Assembly: GCF_033843265.1 (NCBI RefSeq)
Contig: NZ_JAWXRD010000030.1
Location: forward strand, 124,001-188,000
Direction of reading: 5' to 3'
Length of the DNA: 64,000 nucleotides
DNA from: Scandinavium lactucae
GTDB taxonomy: Bacteria > Pseudomonadota > Gammaproteobacteria > Enterobacterales > Enterobacteriaceae
Positions within the stretch are counted from its first letter, which is position 1, and each line of letters opens with the position of its first letter. The translations under genes and the position numbers were made by a program. Positions 43,211-50,730 of this stretch are shown here, piece by piece. Under the pieces are notes generated by a model. The model was not told the origin of the DNA. It saw only the letters and a program-made list of their open reading frames with translations, and did no database searches.

Positions 43211-44272
43211 TTAAGGTTCCTGTTTCGCTTCGCGCTTGAGCAATTCGGCTTTACGCGCCTCGCCCCAGCGATAGCCCGACAGCGCCCCACTTTGCCGGAC
43301 CACCCGATGACACGGGATTACCAGCGCCAGGGTATTGGCCGCGCAGGCATTGGCCACCGCGCGGGCTGCGTTGGGTTTATGGATACTGTCTGCCACCTGC
43401 TGATAGCTACGCGTTTCCCCGGCAGGAATATCACGCAGCGCCTGCCAGACCTGTTGCTGAAAGGCCGTGCCGCGAATATCCAGCGGTAGTTGCAGGGTCG
43501 AGCGCCGCCCGTCCAGCAATGCAATCACCTGCGCCACCTGCTGTTGGAACGCGTGATCCGCTTCTTCACGCTGCGCGTTGGGGAAAATCTGCGCCAGCTC
43601 AGCGATCAGCGCCGCATCACTATCGCCCGGTAACACAGCGCAAATCCCACGGGAGCTGGCTGCCACCAGACAGCGCCCGAGCACGCAGGATTGCAGGGTG
43701 AACCGCACCCGCTGGGTATCCCCCCCGCGACGATACTGTCTGGCAGTCATGCCCAGCGTGCTGTCCGCCTGACGATAATAGCTACTGCTGGCAGGAAAAC
43801 CGGCAGCCAGCACCGCATTGGTTACCGTTTCACTGGCGGCCAGCGTCTCCCGCAGCTTACGGGCACGCCAGGCCTGCTGCCAGGCGCGGGGCGTCATCCC
43901 GGCTACGGATTTGAATAAGCGATGGAAATGATACGGACTGACCGCCACCGCCTGCGCCAGTTCGTCCAGCGTCAGGGTACGTTCCTGCTCGAGCAGACGG
44001 CAGGCTTCGGTGACTTTATCGATGCGTTGTTGCTGTGGGTCGGCTTTATCCGGCTGACAGCGTTTGCAGGGACGAAAACCCGCGGCCTGGGCGGCGCTGG
44101 CATCGGCATAAAAGCGGACATTCTGACGCAGGGCGTGGCGCGCCCGACAAGACGGGCGGCAAAAAATGCCAGTGGTCAGCACCGCAAAAACGAACTGACC
44201 GTCGGCATGGGCATCTCTGTCGAGCACCGCCTGCCAGCGGGACTCGTCATGTAGGGTGGGATTAGGTTTCAT
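43211..44272 (-). CDS. ada: Ada, methylphosphotriester/O6-methylguanine methyltransferase and regulator
   Basis: A 353-aa suicide methyltransferase and activator. The N-terminal zinc domain has the acceptor Cys38 (TTGIFCRPSCRARHA) and the other zinc ligands in CKRCQ. An AraC-type helix-turn-helix follows (~90-180). The C-terminal MGMT domain has the active Cys in IPCHRVV and an AFQQQVWQALRDIP block. I choose the ATG at 44272 with GGAG 5 bp upstream over a GTG two codons before. Upstream is an Ada-box-like sequence. Forms ada-alkB. Confidence 0.95.
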   Translation of the reverse strand: MKPNPTLHDESRWQAVLDRDAHADGQFVFAVLTTGIFCRPSCRARHALRQNVRFYADASAAQAAGFRPCKRCQPDKADPQQQRIDKVTEACRLLEQERTLTLDELAQAVAVSPYHFHRLFKSVAGMTPRAWQQAWRARKLRETLAASETVTNAVLAAGFPASSSYYRQADSTLGMTARQYRRGGDTQRVRFTLQSCVLGRCLVAASSRGICAVLPGDSDAALIAELAQIFPNAQREEADHAFQQQVAQVIALLDGRRSTLQLPLDIRGTAFQQQVWQALRDIPAGETRSYQQVADSIHKPNAARAVANACAANTLALVIPCHRVVRQSGALSGYRWGEARKAELLKREAKQEP

Positions 44273-44337
44273 ACACACTCCGGCTCTGTATTTAGGGTAG
44301 CCTGAGTCTGGCGCAGAAGGCAGCTAAAAAAACCGCC

Positions 44338-44355
44338 ATTCTTGCTTTTTAATTT
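44338..44355 (-). promoter_or_regulatory. Ada-box-like element upstream of ada
   Basis: Read on the ada strand, AATTAAAAAGCAAGAAT resembles the E. coli ada operator (AATTAAAGCGCAAGAT) apart from the GCGC centre. It lies about 70 bp upstream of the ada ATG and overlaps the end of apbE. Confidence 0.35.
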
Positions 44356-45404
44356 TTTCCGTTCACCAGGAAGGTTTCGAACTGCGGTGACATCCAGGTT
44401 TTAAAACCTTCGCCGTCTTTGATTATCATGTACACCGCCAGCCCCTGCTCACGCACCACTTCTTTTGCCTTCTCCGGGCCTAATACCATCAGTCCGGTAT
44501 CCCAGCCGTCCGCTTCCAGCGCCGTCGGGGAGATGACCGTCACCGACACCAGTTTATGCTGGATAGGCGTCCCGGTTTGCGGATCGATAACGTGGGAAAT
44601 ACGCTTCCCGTCCAGCTCGTAATAGTTGCGATAGCTGCCCGAGGTGCTGATGCCGTGGCCGTTGATATCCACAATCGCCTGTACCGCATTTTCCTTGTCG
44701 GTCGGCTTCTGAATTGCCACGCGCCATGGTTGTCCATCGGCATTCATGCCACGGCTTGCCAGCGCGCCGCCTACCGAAACCAGATAGCGGGCAATCCCTT
44801 CCTGCTCCATTAAGCGCGCCAGATGATCGGCGGCATAACCTTCCCCGACGGTAGAGAGATCGACGTACAGATCGGGCAGATCTTTTTGCAGATACTGGCT
44901 GCCGGACTGGTTAATCACCCGCAGATGTTGCAGCCCGGTGCGAGCTTTGGCCTGATCGATCTGCGTCTGAGTCGGGGTTTTTACCGGCTGTTTATCCGGG
45001 CCGAATCCCCATAAATTGACCAGCGGGCCAACGGTGATGTCCATCGCCCCCTGCGTTTTCGCCCCGATACGTAACGATTCGGTGACGATATCCGCCATCG
45101 CTTCGCTGACCGGCCACGGCGCGGTACTGGTCGCACGGTTGAAACGCATCAACGCGGAATCATTTTTCCACGTGGAGAGCAGCTGATCGTCCCCGTCCAG
45201 CTGGCTTTGTACTTTCTGGCGCAGGGCGCTGGCTTTGTCGTTATCCAGATTAATGACGCTAACGCGCCAGAACGTCCCCATCGTCTTGCCTTCAAGCACG
45301 GTGACGGGCGCTTTTTGCGCGGTGGGAGTGGGTGTGCTGTTATCGCAGCCAGAAATGACGAGAGCGACGGCCATCAGTGCCGCGCGGAAGAAATTGATAT
45401 CCAT
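44349..45404 (-). CDS. apbE: FAD:protein FMN transferase ApbE, lipoprotein
   Basis: A 351-aa periplasmic lipoprotein (lipobox VISGC, Cys20) that attaches FMN to Thr/Ser of target flavoproteins such as NqrB/C and RnfD/G. Family motifs: GKTMGTFWRV, MDITVGPLVNLWGFGP, VDLSTVGEGYAADHLA, GHGISTSGSYRNYY, HVIDPQTGTP and the metal-site region ALEADGWDTGLMVLGPEKA. Full-length match to E. coli ApbE (YojL). It lies downstream of ompC on the same strand after a terminator. Confidence 0.94.
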   Translation of the reverse strand: MDINFFRAALMAVALVISGCDNSTPTPTAQKAPVTVLEGKTMGTFWRVSVINLDNDKASALRQKVQSQLDGDDQLLSTWKNDSALMRFNRATSTAPWPVSEAMADIVTESLRIGAKTQGAMDITVGPLVNLWGFGPDKQPVKTPTQTQIDQAKARTGLQHLRVINQSGSQYLQKDLPDLYVDLSTVGEGYAADHLARLMEQEGIARYLVSVGGALASRGMNADGQPWRVAIQKPTDKENAVQAIVDINGHGISTSGSYRNYYELDGKRISHVIDPQTGTPIQHKLVSVTVISPTALEADGWDTGLMVLGPEKAKEVVREQGLAVYMIIKDGEGFKTWMSPQFETFLVNGKN

Positions 45405-45460
45405 AAATAATGCCCCTCATGTTTGCGCGCAAGGGTACACCAATCAACGTAAACAGGGGA

Positions 45461-45490
45461 TAAAAAAAGGGTCCCGAAGGACCCTTTTTT
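45461..45490 (-). terminator. Rho-independent terminator of ompC
   Basis: AAAAAAAGGGTCC CGAA GGACCCTTTTTT, 16 bp past the ompC stop; symmetric A/T tracts. Confidence 0.93.
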
Positions 45491-45505
45491 CAGCTTAACA
45501 GTCGA

Positions 45506-46621
45506 TTAGAACTGGTAAACCAGACCCAGTGCTACGATGTCATCGGTAGAGATGCCAGCGTTACGGGTGAAGTTGTTTTCGTCCAGCAGGTTGATTTTGT
45601 AATCAACGTAGGTAGACATGTTTTTGTTGAAGTAGTAAGTCGCGCCAACATCAACATATTTCAGGATGTCCTGGTCGCCGTAACCGTTCTCGATATCCTT
45701 ACCTTTAGACTGCAGGTAAGAAACGGACGGACGCAGACCGAAGTCGAACTGGTACTGGGCAACCACTTCGAAGTTCTGAGCTTTGTTAGCCCAGCCCAGA
45801 GAACCGATGCGGGTTGCATTGTAAGTCTGGGTGTACTGAGTTGCCAGGTAGACGTTGTTCGCGTCGTATTTCAGGCCACCGGTGTAGGTTTCAGCGCGAT
45901 CGCCTTCACCATAAACAATGCCATTTGCGCCAGTAAATGCGTCGTTCTGAGCGGTAGTACGTTTGGAGCTGGATACTGCACCACCGATACCGAAGCCTTC
46001 GCCCAGATCGTAAGTTACAGAACCGCCGACGCCGTCGCCGTTCTGTTTCAGAGCGCCACGGCCGTTGGCAGTTGCGCCTTCGCCGCTTGTGCTACCGTTT
46101 TTACCCTGGTACTGGATAGCAAAGTTCAGGCCATCAACCAGACCGAAGAAGTCGGTGTTACGGTAGGTCGCGTAACCGTTACCACGCTGCTGCATGAAGT
46201 TGTCAGAACCGTAGGTGTCGCCGCCGAATTCTGGCAGAACGTCAGTCCAGGAAGTTACATCGTAAACAACGCCGTAGTTACGACCGTAGTCGAAAGAACC
46301 TGCGTCTTTAACACGGATACCTGCGAAAGCCACACGGGTCCAAGCCTGATCGGAAGAACCTTCTACGTTGTTCGCCTGAACGTTGTATTCCCACTGGCCG
46401 TAACCGGTGATTTGGTCATTAACCTGAGTTTCGCCTTTGAAGCCCAGACGAATGTAGGACTGGTCGCCGTCTGCGCCTTTGTCATCAGAGAAATAGTGCA
46501 GGCCGTCTACTTTACCGTACAGATCTAATTTGTTGCCGTCTTTGTTATAAATTTCAGCCGCATTTGCTGCGCCTGCTACCAGCAGAGCTGGTACCAGGAG
46601 GGACAGTACTTTAACTTTCAT
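45506..46621 (-). CDS. ompC: Outer membrane porin OmpC
   Basis: A 371-aa general porin (16-stranded beta barrel, trimer) with a 21-aa signal peptide ending AANA|AEIYNKDG. It ends in the outer-membrane targeting Phe (ALGLVYQF). Closer to OmpC than to OmpF or PhoE in the loop 3 region (DVTSWTDVLPEFGGDTYGSD) and by its position next to micF and rcsD. Surface loops 4 and 5 (GSTSGEGATANGR and TGANGIVYGEG) differ from E. coli, as expected for loops under phage and immune selection. Preceded by AGAGGGT. OmpR boxes lie 130-170 bp upstream. Confidence 0.96.
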   Translation of the reverse strand: MKVKVLSLLVPALLVAGAANAAEIYNKDGNKLDLYGKVDGLHYFSDDKGADGDQSYIRLGFKGETQVNDQITGYGQWEYNVQANNVEGSSDQAWTRVAFAGIRVKDAGSFDYGRNYGVVYDVTSWTDVLPEFGGDTYGSDNFMQQRGNGYATYRNTDFFGLVDGLNFAIQYQGKNGSTSGEGATANGRGALKQNGDGVGGSVTYDLGEGFGIGGAVSSSKRTTAQNDAFTGANGIVYGEGDRAETYTGGLKYDANNVYLATQYTQTYNATRIGSLGWANKAQNFEVVAQYQFDFGLRPSVSYLQSKGKDIENGYGDQDILKYVDVGATYYFNKNMSTYVDYKINLLDENNFTRNAGISTDDIVALGLVYQF

Positions 46622-46750
46622 GTTATTAACCCTCTGTTATATGCCTTTTTATATGCCACTGCTTACTGATTAACCCTCAATCAGTCGGCAAACCCATTGT
46701 GCTGCAAAATCCAGAAATATCCAACAAGAAAATGATACGAGAACTTTTAA

Positions 46751-46790
46751 GATGTTTCAAATTACGCACAAGATGTTTCAACATGTAAAT
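46751..46790 (-). promoter_or_regulatory. OmpR-binding boxes of ompC
   Basis: On the ompC strand the segment reads TTTACATGTTGAAACATCTT, a short spacer, then TTTGAAACATCTT. This matches the E. coli ompC C-box elements (TTTACATTTTGAAACATCT) bound by OmpR-P. It lies about 130-170 bp upstream of the ATG and could also serve the divergent micF. Confidence 0.8.
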
Positions 46791-46945
46791 TCAGTGGAAC
46801 TTTTTCATGCCACGAAAAGCTTAAAAATATAGCACCAAAAATCAAAAATAATAAAAAACACAATTAAATCAATGACGTGCCATCGTGTTTTGGTATAGCA
46901 CTGAATGACAAAACAAAATCGTCGACAATCTCTAAAATAATCAGC

Positions 46946-47038
46946 GCTATCATCATTAACTTTATTTATTACCGTCATTCAGTTCTGAATGTCTGTTTAC
47001 TCATATTTCTACCGGGTGCTTCGCATCCGGTTTTTTTT
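46946..47038 (+). ncRNA. micF: MicF small antisense RNA
   Basis: A 93-nt RNA beginning GCTATCATCATTAACTTTAT, identical to the start of E. coli MicF that base-pairs with the ompF ribosome-binding region. It includes the internal GTCATTCAGTTCTGAATG hairpin and ends in a terminator (ACCGGGTGC TTC GCATCCGGT then T9). Position between ompC and rcsD, divergent from ompC, is as in E. coli. TAAAAT at 46933-46938 fits as -10. It is an Hfq-dependent repressor of ompF. Confidence 0.95.
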
Positions 47039-47347
47039 TACCTTTCTTTACGTAACAGAATTAGTTTTGTACTACCCTCCTGAAATTATAATGACTATTA
47101 ATTAATCATCCTGACTGGCAAAACCCCCTGAACGTACTACTAATCCAATAATCTCTTGTTATTTCGTGCTATTCTCACGCTGTCTGGCGTAAATATTTGT
47201 ACAGAAAATGTAACCATGTACATCTTTGTGTAGCCTGTGTGGAGATTGCTCAGAAAGGCAGCAAAGGCCCCGATAATGTGGAAATTAGCGCATTACCCTT
47301 TATACTGCCTGCTGGCGTAGCCTTGACAAACTGGATTACACACACGA

Positions 47348-50023
47348 ATGAGTCATTCCGACACGACTTTCTCAACCAAGTTTTCCCTTATCCCTGGGAG
47401 CATTAACCGTTTCTTTCTGCTGCTAATCGTGGTGCTCTTAGTCACGATGGGGGTAATGATCCAAAGCGCAGTGAACGCCTGGCTTAAGGACAAAAGCTAT
47501 CAGATAGTCGATATGACCCATGCTATCCACAAACGCATCGACACCTGGCGCTACGCTACCTGGCAGATTTATGACAACATCGCTGCGTCGGCCACCGCGT
47601 CGTCTGGCGGCGACGGCTTACAGGAAACGCGTCTGAAGCAGGATGTTTACTACCTGGAAAAACCGCGCCGTAAAACAGAAGCGCTGATCTTCGGCTCCCA
47701 CGATGGGGCGACGCTCGACATGACGCAGAAAATGTCGAACTATCTCGATACGCTATGGGGTGCCGAAACCGTTCCGTGGTCGATGTACTACCTTAATGGT
47801 CAGGACAACAGCCTGATCCTTATCTCTACCCTGCCGCTAAAAGATTTATCCGCTGGATTCAAAGAGTCGAGCGTGGGCAGCATTGTCGATTCCCGCCGGG
47901 CAGAAATGCTCCAGCAGGCCAATACGCTGGATGAACGCGAAACCTTTTCTTCCCTGCGCCGACTCGCCTGGCAGAACGGGCATTACTTTACCCTGCGTAC
48001 CACCTTTAATCAGCCGGGCCATCTGGCTACCGTGGTGGCCTTCGACTTACCGATTAACGATCTCATTCCACCGGGCATGACGCTTGATAGCTTCCGCCTG
48101 GAGCCAGACCCGTCGCAAAAGAATCTGCGCAGCCAGGATAAAGAAGCTGCCGACAGCGTGAGTATCAATTTCAACAGCTCGCGTATTGAGATTGCGTCTT
48201 CGTTAAATTCGACGGGGATGCGCCTGGTGTGGCAAGTGCCGTTCGGTTCGCTGCTACTTGATACGCTACAGAACATTTTGCTACCGCTGCTGCTCAACAT
48301 TGGTCTGCTGGCGCTGGCGCTGTTTGGCTATAACACCTTCCGTCATTATTCCGGTCGTCGTCAGACCGATATCGCCTCACCGGCATCGGCGAACAACGAA
48401 CTGCGCGCGCTGAAAGCAATTAATGAAGAGATTGTCTCGGTCCTGCCGCTTGGACTGCTGGTACATGACCAGGAATCTAATCGCACCGTTATCAGCAACA
48501 AAATCGCTGACCACCTGCTCCCGCACCTGAATTTGCAAAACATCACCAGCATGGCGGACCAGCATCAGGGCGTCATTCAGGCGACCATTAATAATGAACT
48601 TTACGAAATACGACAGTTCCGCAGCCAGGTGGCCCCACGCACCCAAATTTTCATTATTCGCGACCAGGATAAAGAAGTACTGGTGAACAAAAAACTCAAA
48701 CAGGCGCAGCGTCTGTACGAGAAAAACCAGCAGGGTCGTATCGCGTTAATGAAAAATATGGGTGATGCGCTGAAACAACCGGCCATCACACTGGCAGAAG
48801 AAGCCGCCTCACTGCCGGGTGTCGAGCATCAACGACTCGCCCAGCACGCTGATACCCTCGTGCGTCTGATTGATGAAATCCAGTTGGCAAATATGCTGGA
48901 AGGCGACGGCTGGAAAGGGACTTCGGCCCTGTTCTCTATCCAGGATTTAATTGACGAAGTGGTGCCGGAAGTGTTGCCGGTTATTAAACGCAAAGGATTA
49001 CAGCTGCTCATCAACAACCATCTGGCAGCCAGCGAGCAGCGTCATGGCGATCGTGAAGCGCTGAAACGCATCCTGCTGCTGCTGATCCAGTACTCCGTAA
49101 CCACCACCCAGATTGGTAAAATCACGCTTGAGGTGTCCGAAGATGAATCTGCTGAAGACAGGTTGACCTTCCGCATTCTGGATACCGGTAACGGCGTATC
49201 GAACAGCGAAATCGACAATCTGCATTTCCCGTTCCTCAACGAGACCCAAGAGGACCGATTTGGTAAAGCCAATGCCCTCACCTTCTGGCTGAGCGATCAG
49301 CTGGCGCGTAAGCTCGGTGGTCATCTGAACATTAAAGCCCGCGAATCCCTGGGGACCCGTTACTCGCTGCATGTCAAAATGGCACCACGGGAGGAGGAAG
49401 TCGAGGCGGAAGAGAAGCTGCTTGATGAGGTGGTCGCGATGATAGACATTACCTCCAGCGAAGTGCGCAGCGTCGTGGTCAGACAACTGGAAAACTGGGG
49501 TGCGAGCTGTATTTCCCCGGATGAGCGCCTTACAAGTCAAGAATATGATCTGTTTTTGACAGATAATCCGTCTAATCTTACTGCGCCAGGCTTGCTTTTA
49601 AGCGATGATGAGCCCGGTGTCCGTAAAATTGGCCCCGGTCAGCTGCGGGTCAACTTCAATATCAGTAATGCCATGCAGGAAGCCGTGCTGCAACTTATAG
49701 AAGAACAACTGGCACACGGAGAGTTACTGGGAACACCTTCGGGTGTAAATGAGAACGCCGAGCTCCATGCCAGCGGTTATTATGCGCTGTTTGTTGATAC
49801 GGTTCCGGATGATGTTAAGCGGTTGTATACTGAATCAGCGACAAAAGATTTTGCCGCGCTGGCGCAGACGGCGCATCGCCTCAAAGGGGTGTTTGCCATG
49901 CTTAATCTGGTACCCGGCAAGCAGTTATGTGAAACGCTGGAGCATCTCATTCGTGAGAAGGATGCCCCCGGCACAGAGAAATATATCAGCGACATTGACG
50001 CCTACGTCAAAAGCTTGATGTAG
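47348..50023 (+). CDS. rcsD: Rcs phosphotransfer protein RcsD
   Basis: An 891-aa inner-membrane phosphotransfer protein. Two helices (about 19-41 and 304-326) flank a periplasmic domain; then come a degenerate histidine-kinase region, an ABL domain, and a C-terminal HPt domain with the phosphorylated His in AQTAHRLKGVFAML. It relays phosphate from RcsC to RcsB in envelope stress and capsule control. Full-length match to E. coli RcsD (890 aa). rcsB follows 16 bp downstream on the same strand. Confidence 0.96.
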   Translation: MSHSDTTFSTKFSLIPGSINRFFLLLIVVLLVTMGVMIQSAVNAWLKDKSYQIVDMTHAIHKRIDTWRYATWQIYDNIAASATASSGGDGLQETRLKQDVYYLEKPRRKTEALIFGSHDGATLDMTQKMSNYLDTLWGAETVPWSMYYLNGQDNSLILISTLPLKDLSAGFKESSVGSIVDSRRAEMLQQANTLDERETFSSLRRLAWQNGHYFTLRTTFNQPGHLATVVAFDLPINDLIPPGMTLDSFRLEPDPSQKNLRSQDKEAADSVSINFNSSRIEIASSLNSTGMRLVWQVPFGSLLLDTLQNILLPLLLNIGLLALALFGYNTFRHYSGRRQTDIASPASANNELRALKAINEEIVSVLPLGLLVHDQESNRTVISNKIADHLLPHLNLQNITSMADQHQGVIQATINNELYEIRQFRSQVAPRTQIFIIRDQDKEVLVNKKLKQAQRLYEKNQQGRIALMKNMGDALKQPAITLAEEAASLPGVEHQRLAQHADTLVRLIDEIQLANMLEGDGWKGTSALFSIQDLIDEVVPEVLPVIKRKGLQLLINNHLAASEQRHGDREALKRILLLLIQYSVTTTQIGKITLEVSEDESAEDRLTFRILDTGNGVSNSEIDNLHFPFLNETQEDRFGKANALTFWLSDQLARKLGGHLNIKARESLGTRYSLHVKMAPREEEVEAEEKLLDEVVAMIDITSSEVRSVVVRQLENWGASCISPDERLTSQEYDLFLTDNPSNLTAPGLLLSDDEPGVRKIGPGQLRVNFNISNAMQEAVLQLIEEQLAHGELLGTPSGVNENAELHASGYYALFVDTVPDDVKRLYTESATKDFAALAQTAHRLKGVFAMLNLVPGKQLCETLEHLIREKDAPGTEKYISDIDAYVKSLM

Positions 50024-50039
50024 CAAGGTAGCCTAATAC

Positions 50040-50690
50040 ATGAACAATATGAACGTTATTATTGCCGATGATCATCCGATTGTACTGTTCGGTATTCGCA
50101 AATCACTTGAGCAAATCGAGTGGGTGAATGTCGTCGGCGAATTTGAAGACTCCACTGCGCTTATCAACAATCTGCCAAAACTTGACGCCCATGTGCTGAT
50201 CACCGACCTCTCCATGCCTGGAGACAAATACGGTGATGGCATTACGCTGATCAAATACATTAAACGTCATTTCCCGGCTATTTCGATTATTGTTCTGACC
50301 ATGAACAATAACCCGGCCATTCTGAGCGCCGTACTGGATCTGGATATTGAAGGGATTGTCCTGAAACAGGGTGCGCCAACCGATCTGCCTAAAGCCCTCG
50401 CGGCCTTACAGAAAGGGAAGAAATTTACCCCGGAAAGCGTTTCTCGCCTGCTGGAAAAAATCAGCGCGGGCGGTTACGGCGACAAACGTCTGTCACCGAA
50501 AGAGAGCGAAGTGCTGCGTCTGTTCGCAGAAGGTTTCCTGGTAACCGAAATTGCCAAGAAGCTCAACCGCAGCATCAAAACCATCAGTAGCCAGAAGAAG
50601 TCGGCGATGATGAAGCTGGGCGTTGAAAACGATATCGCCCTGCTGAACTACCTCTCATCTGTCACGCTGAGCGCGTCAGACAAAGACTAA
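50040..50690 (+). CDS. rcsB: Response regulator RcsB
   Basis: A 216-aa NarL/FixJ-type response regulator. The receiver domain has the phospho-acceptor Asp56 (HVLITDLSMPGD) with Asp10/Asp11 (IIADDHP) and Lys109-type region. The C-terminal LuxR-type helix-turn-helix reads LSPKESEVLRLFAEGFLVTEIAKKLNRSIKTISSQK. It controls capsule, motility and acid resistance genes, alone or with RcsA, BglJ or GadE. Nearly identical to E. coli RcsB, as usual for this conserved regulator. Confidence 0.98.
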   Translation: MNNMNVIIADDHPIVLFGIRKSLEQIEWVNVVGEFEDSTALINNLPKLDAHVLITDLSMPGDKYGDGITLIKYIKRHFPAISIIVLTMNNNPAILSAVLDLDIEGIVLKQGAPTDLPKALAALQKGKKFTPESVSRLLEKISAGGYGDKRLSPKESEVLRLFAEGFLVTEIAKKLNRSIKTISSQKKSAMMKLGVENDIALLNYLSSVTLSASDKD

Positions 50691-50699
50691 GCAGTCCAC

Positions 50700-50730
50700 T
50701 CCCCCGGCAGCCGCCGGGGGAAATCATTTT
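50700..50730. terminator. Hairpin between convergent rcsB and rcsC
   Basis: CCCCCGGC AGCC GCCGGGGG, an 8-bp all-GC stem, followed by AAATCATTTT on the plus strand; likely serves both genes. Confidence 0.7.

Larger units (their letters stand above)
46622..47347. other. 726-bp ompC-rcsD intergenic region
   Basis: Holds the ompC leader/promoter with OmpR boxes, a very AT-rich upstream activating stretch (46800-46870), micF, and about 300 bp of rcsD upstream sequence in which I see no gene. Confidence 0.7.

Noticed and set aside
46877..47083. 68-codon frame across micF
   Set aside because: Covers the sRNA gene and its terminator; no ribosome-binding site and no homology pattern.
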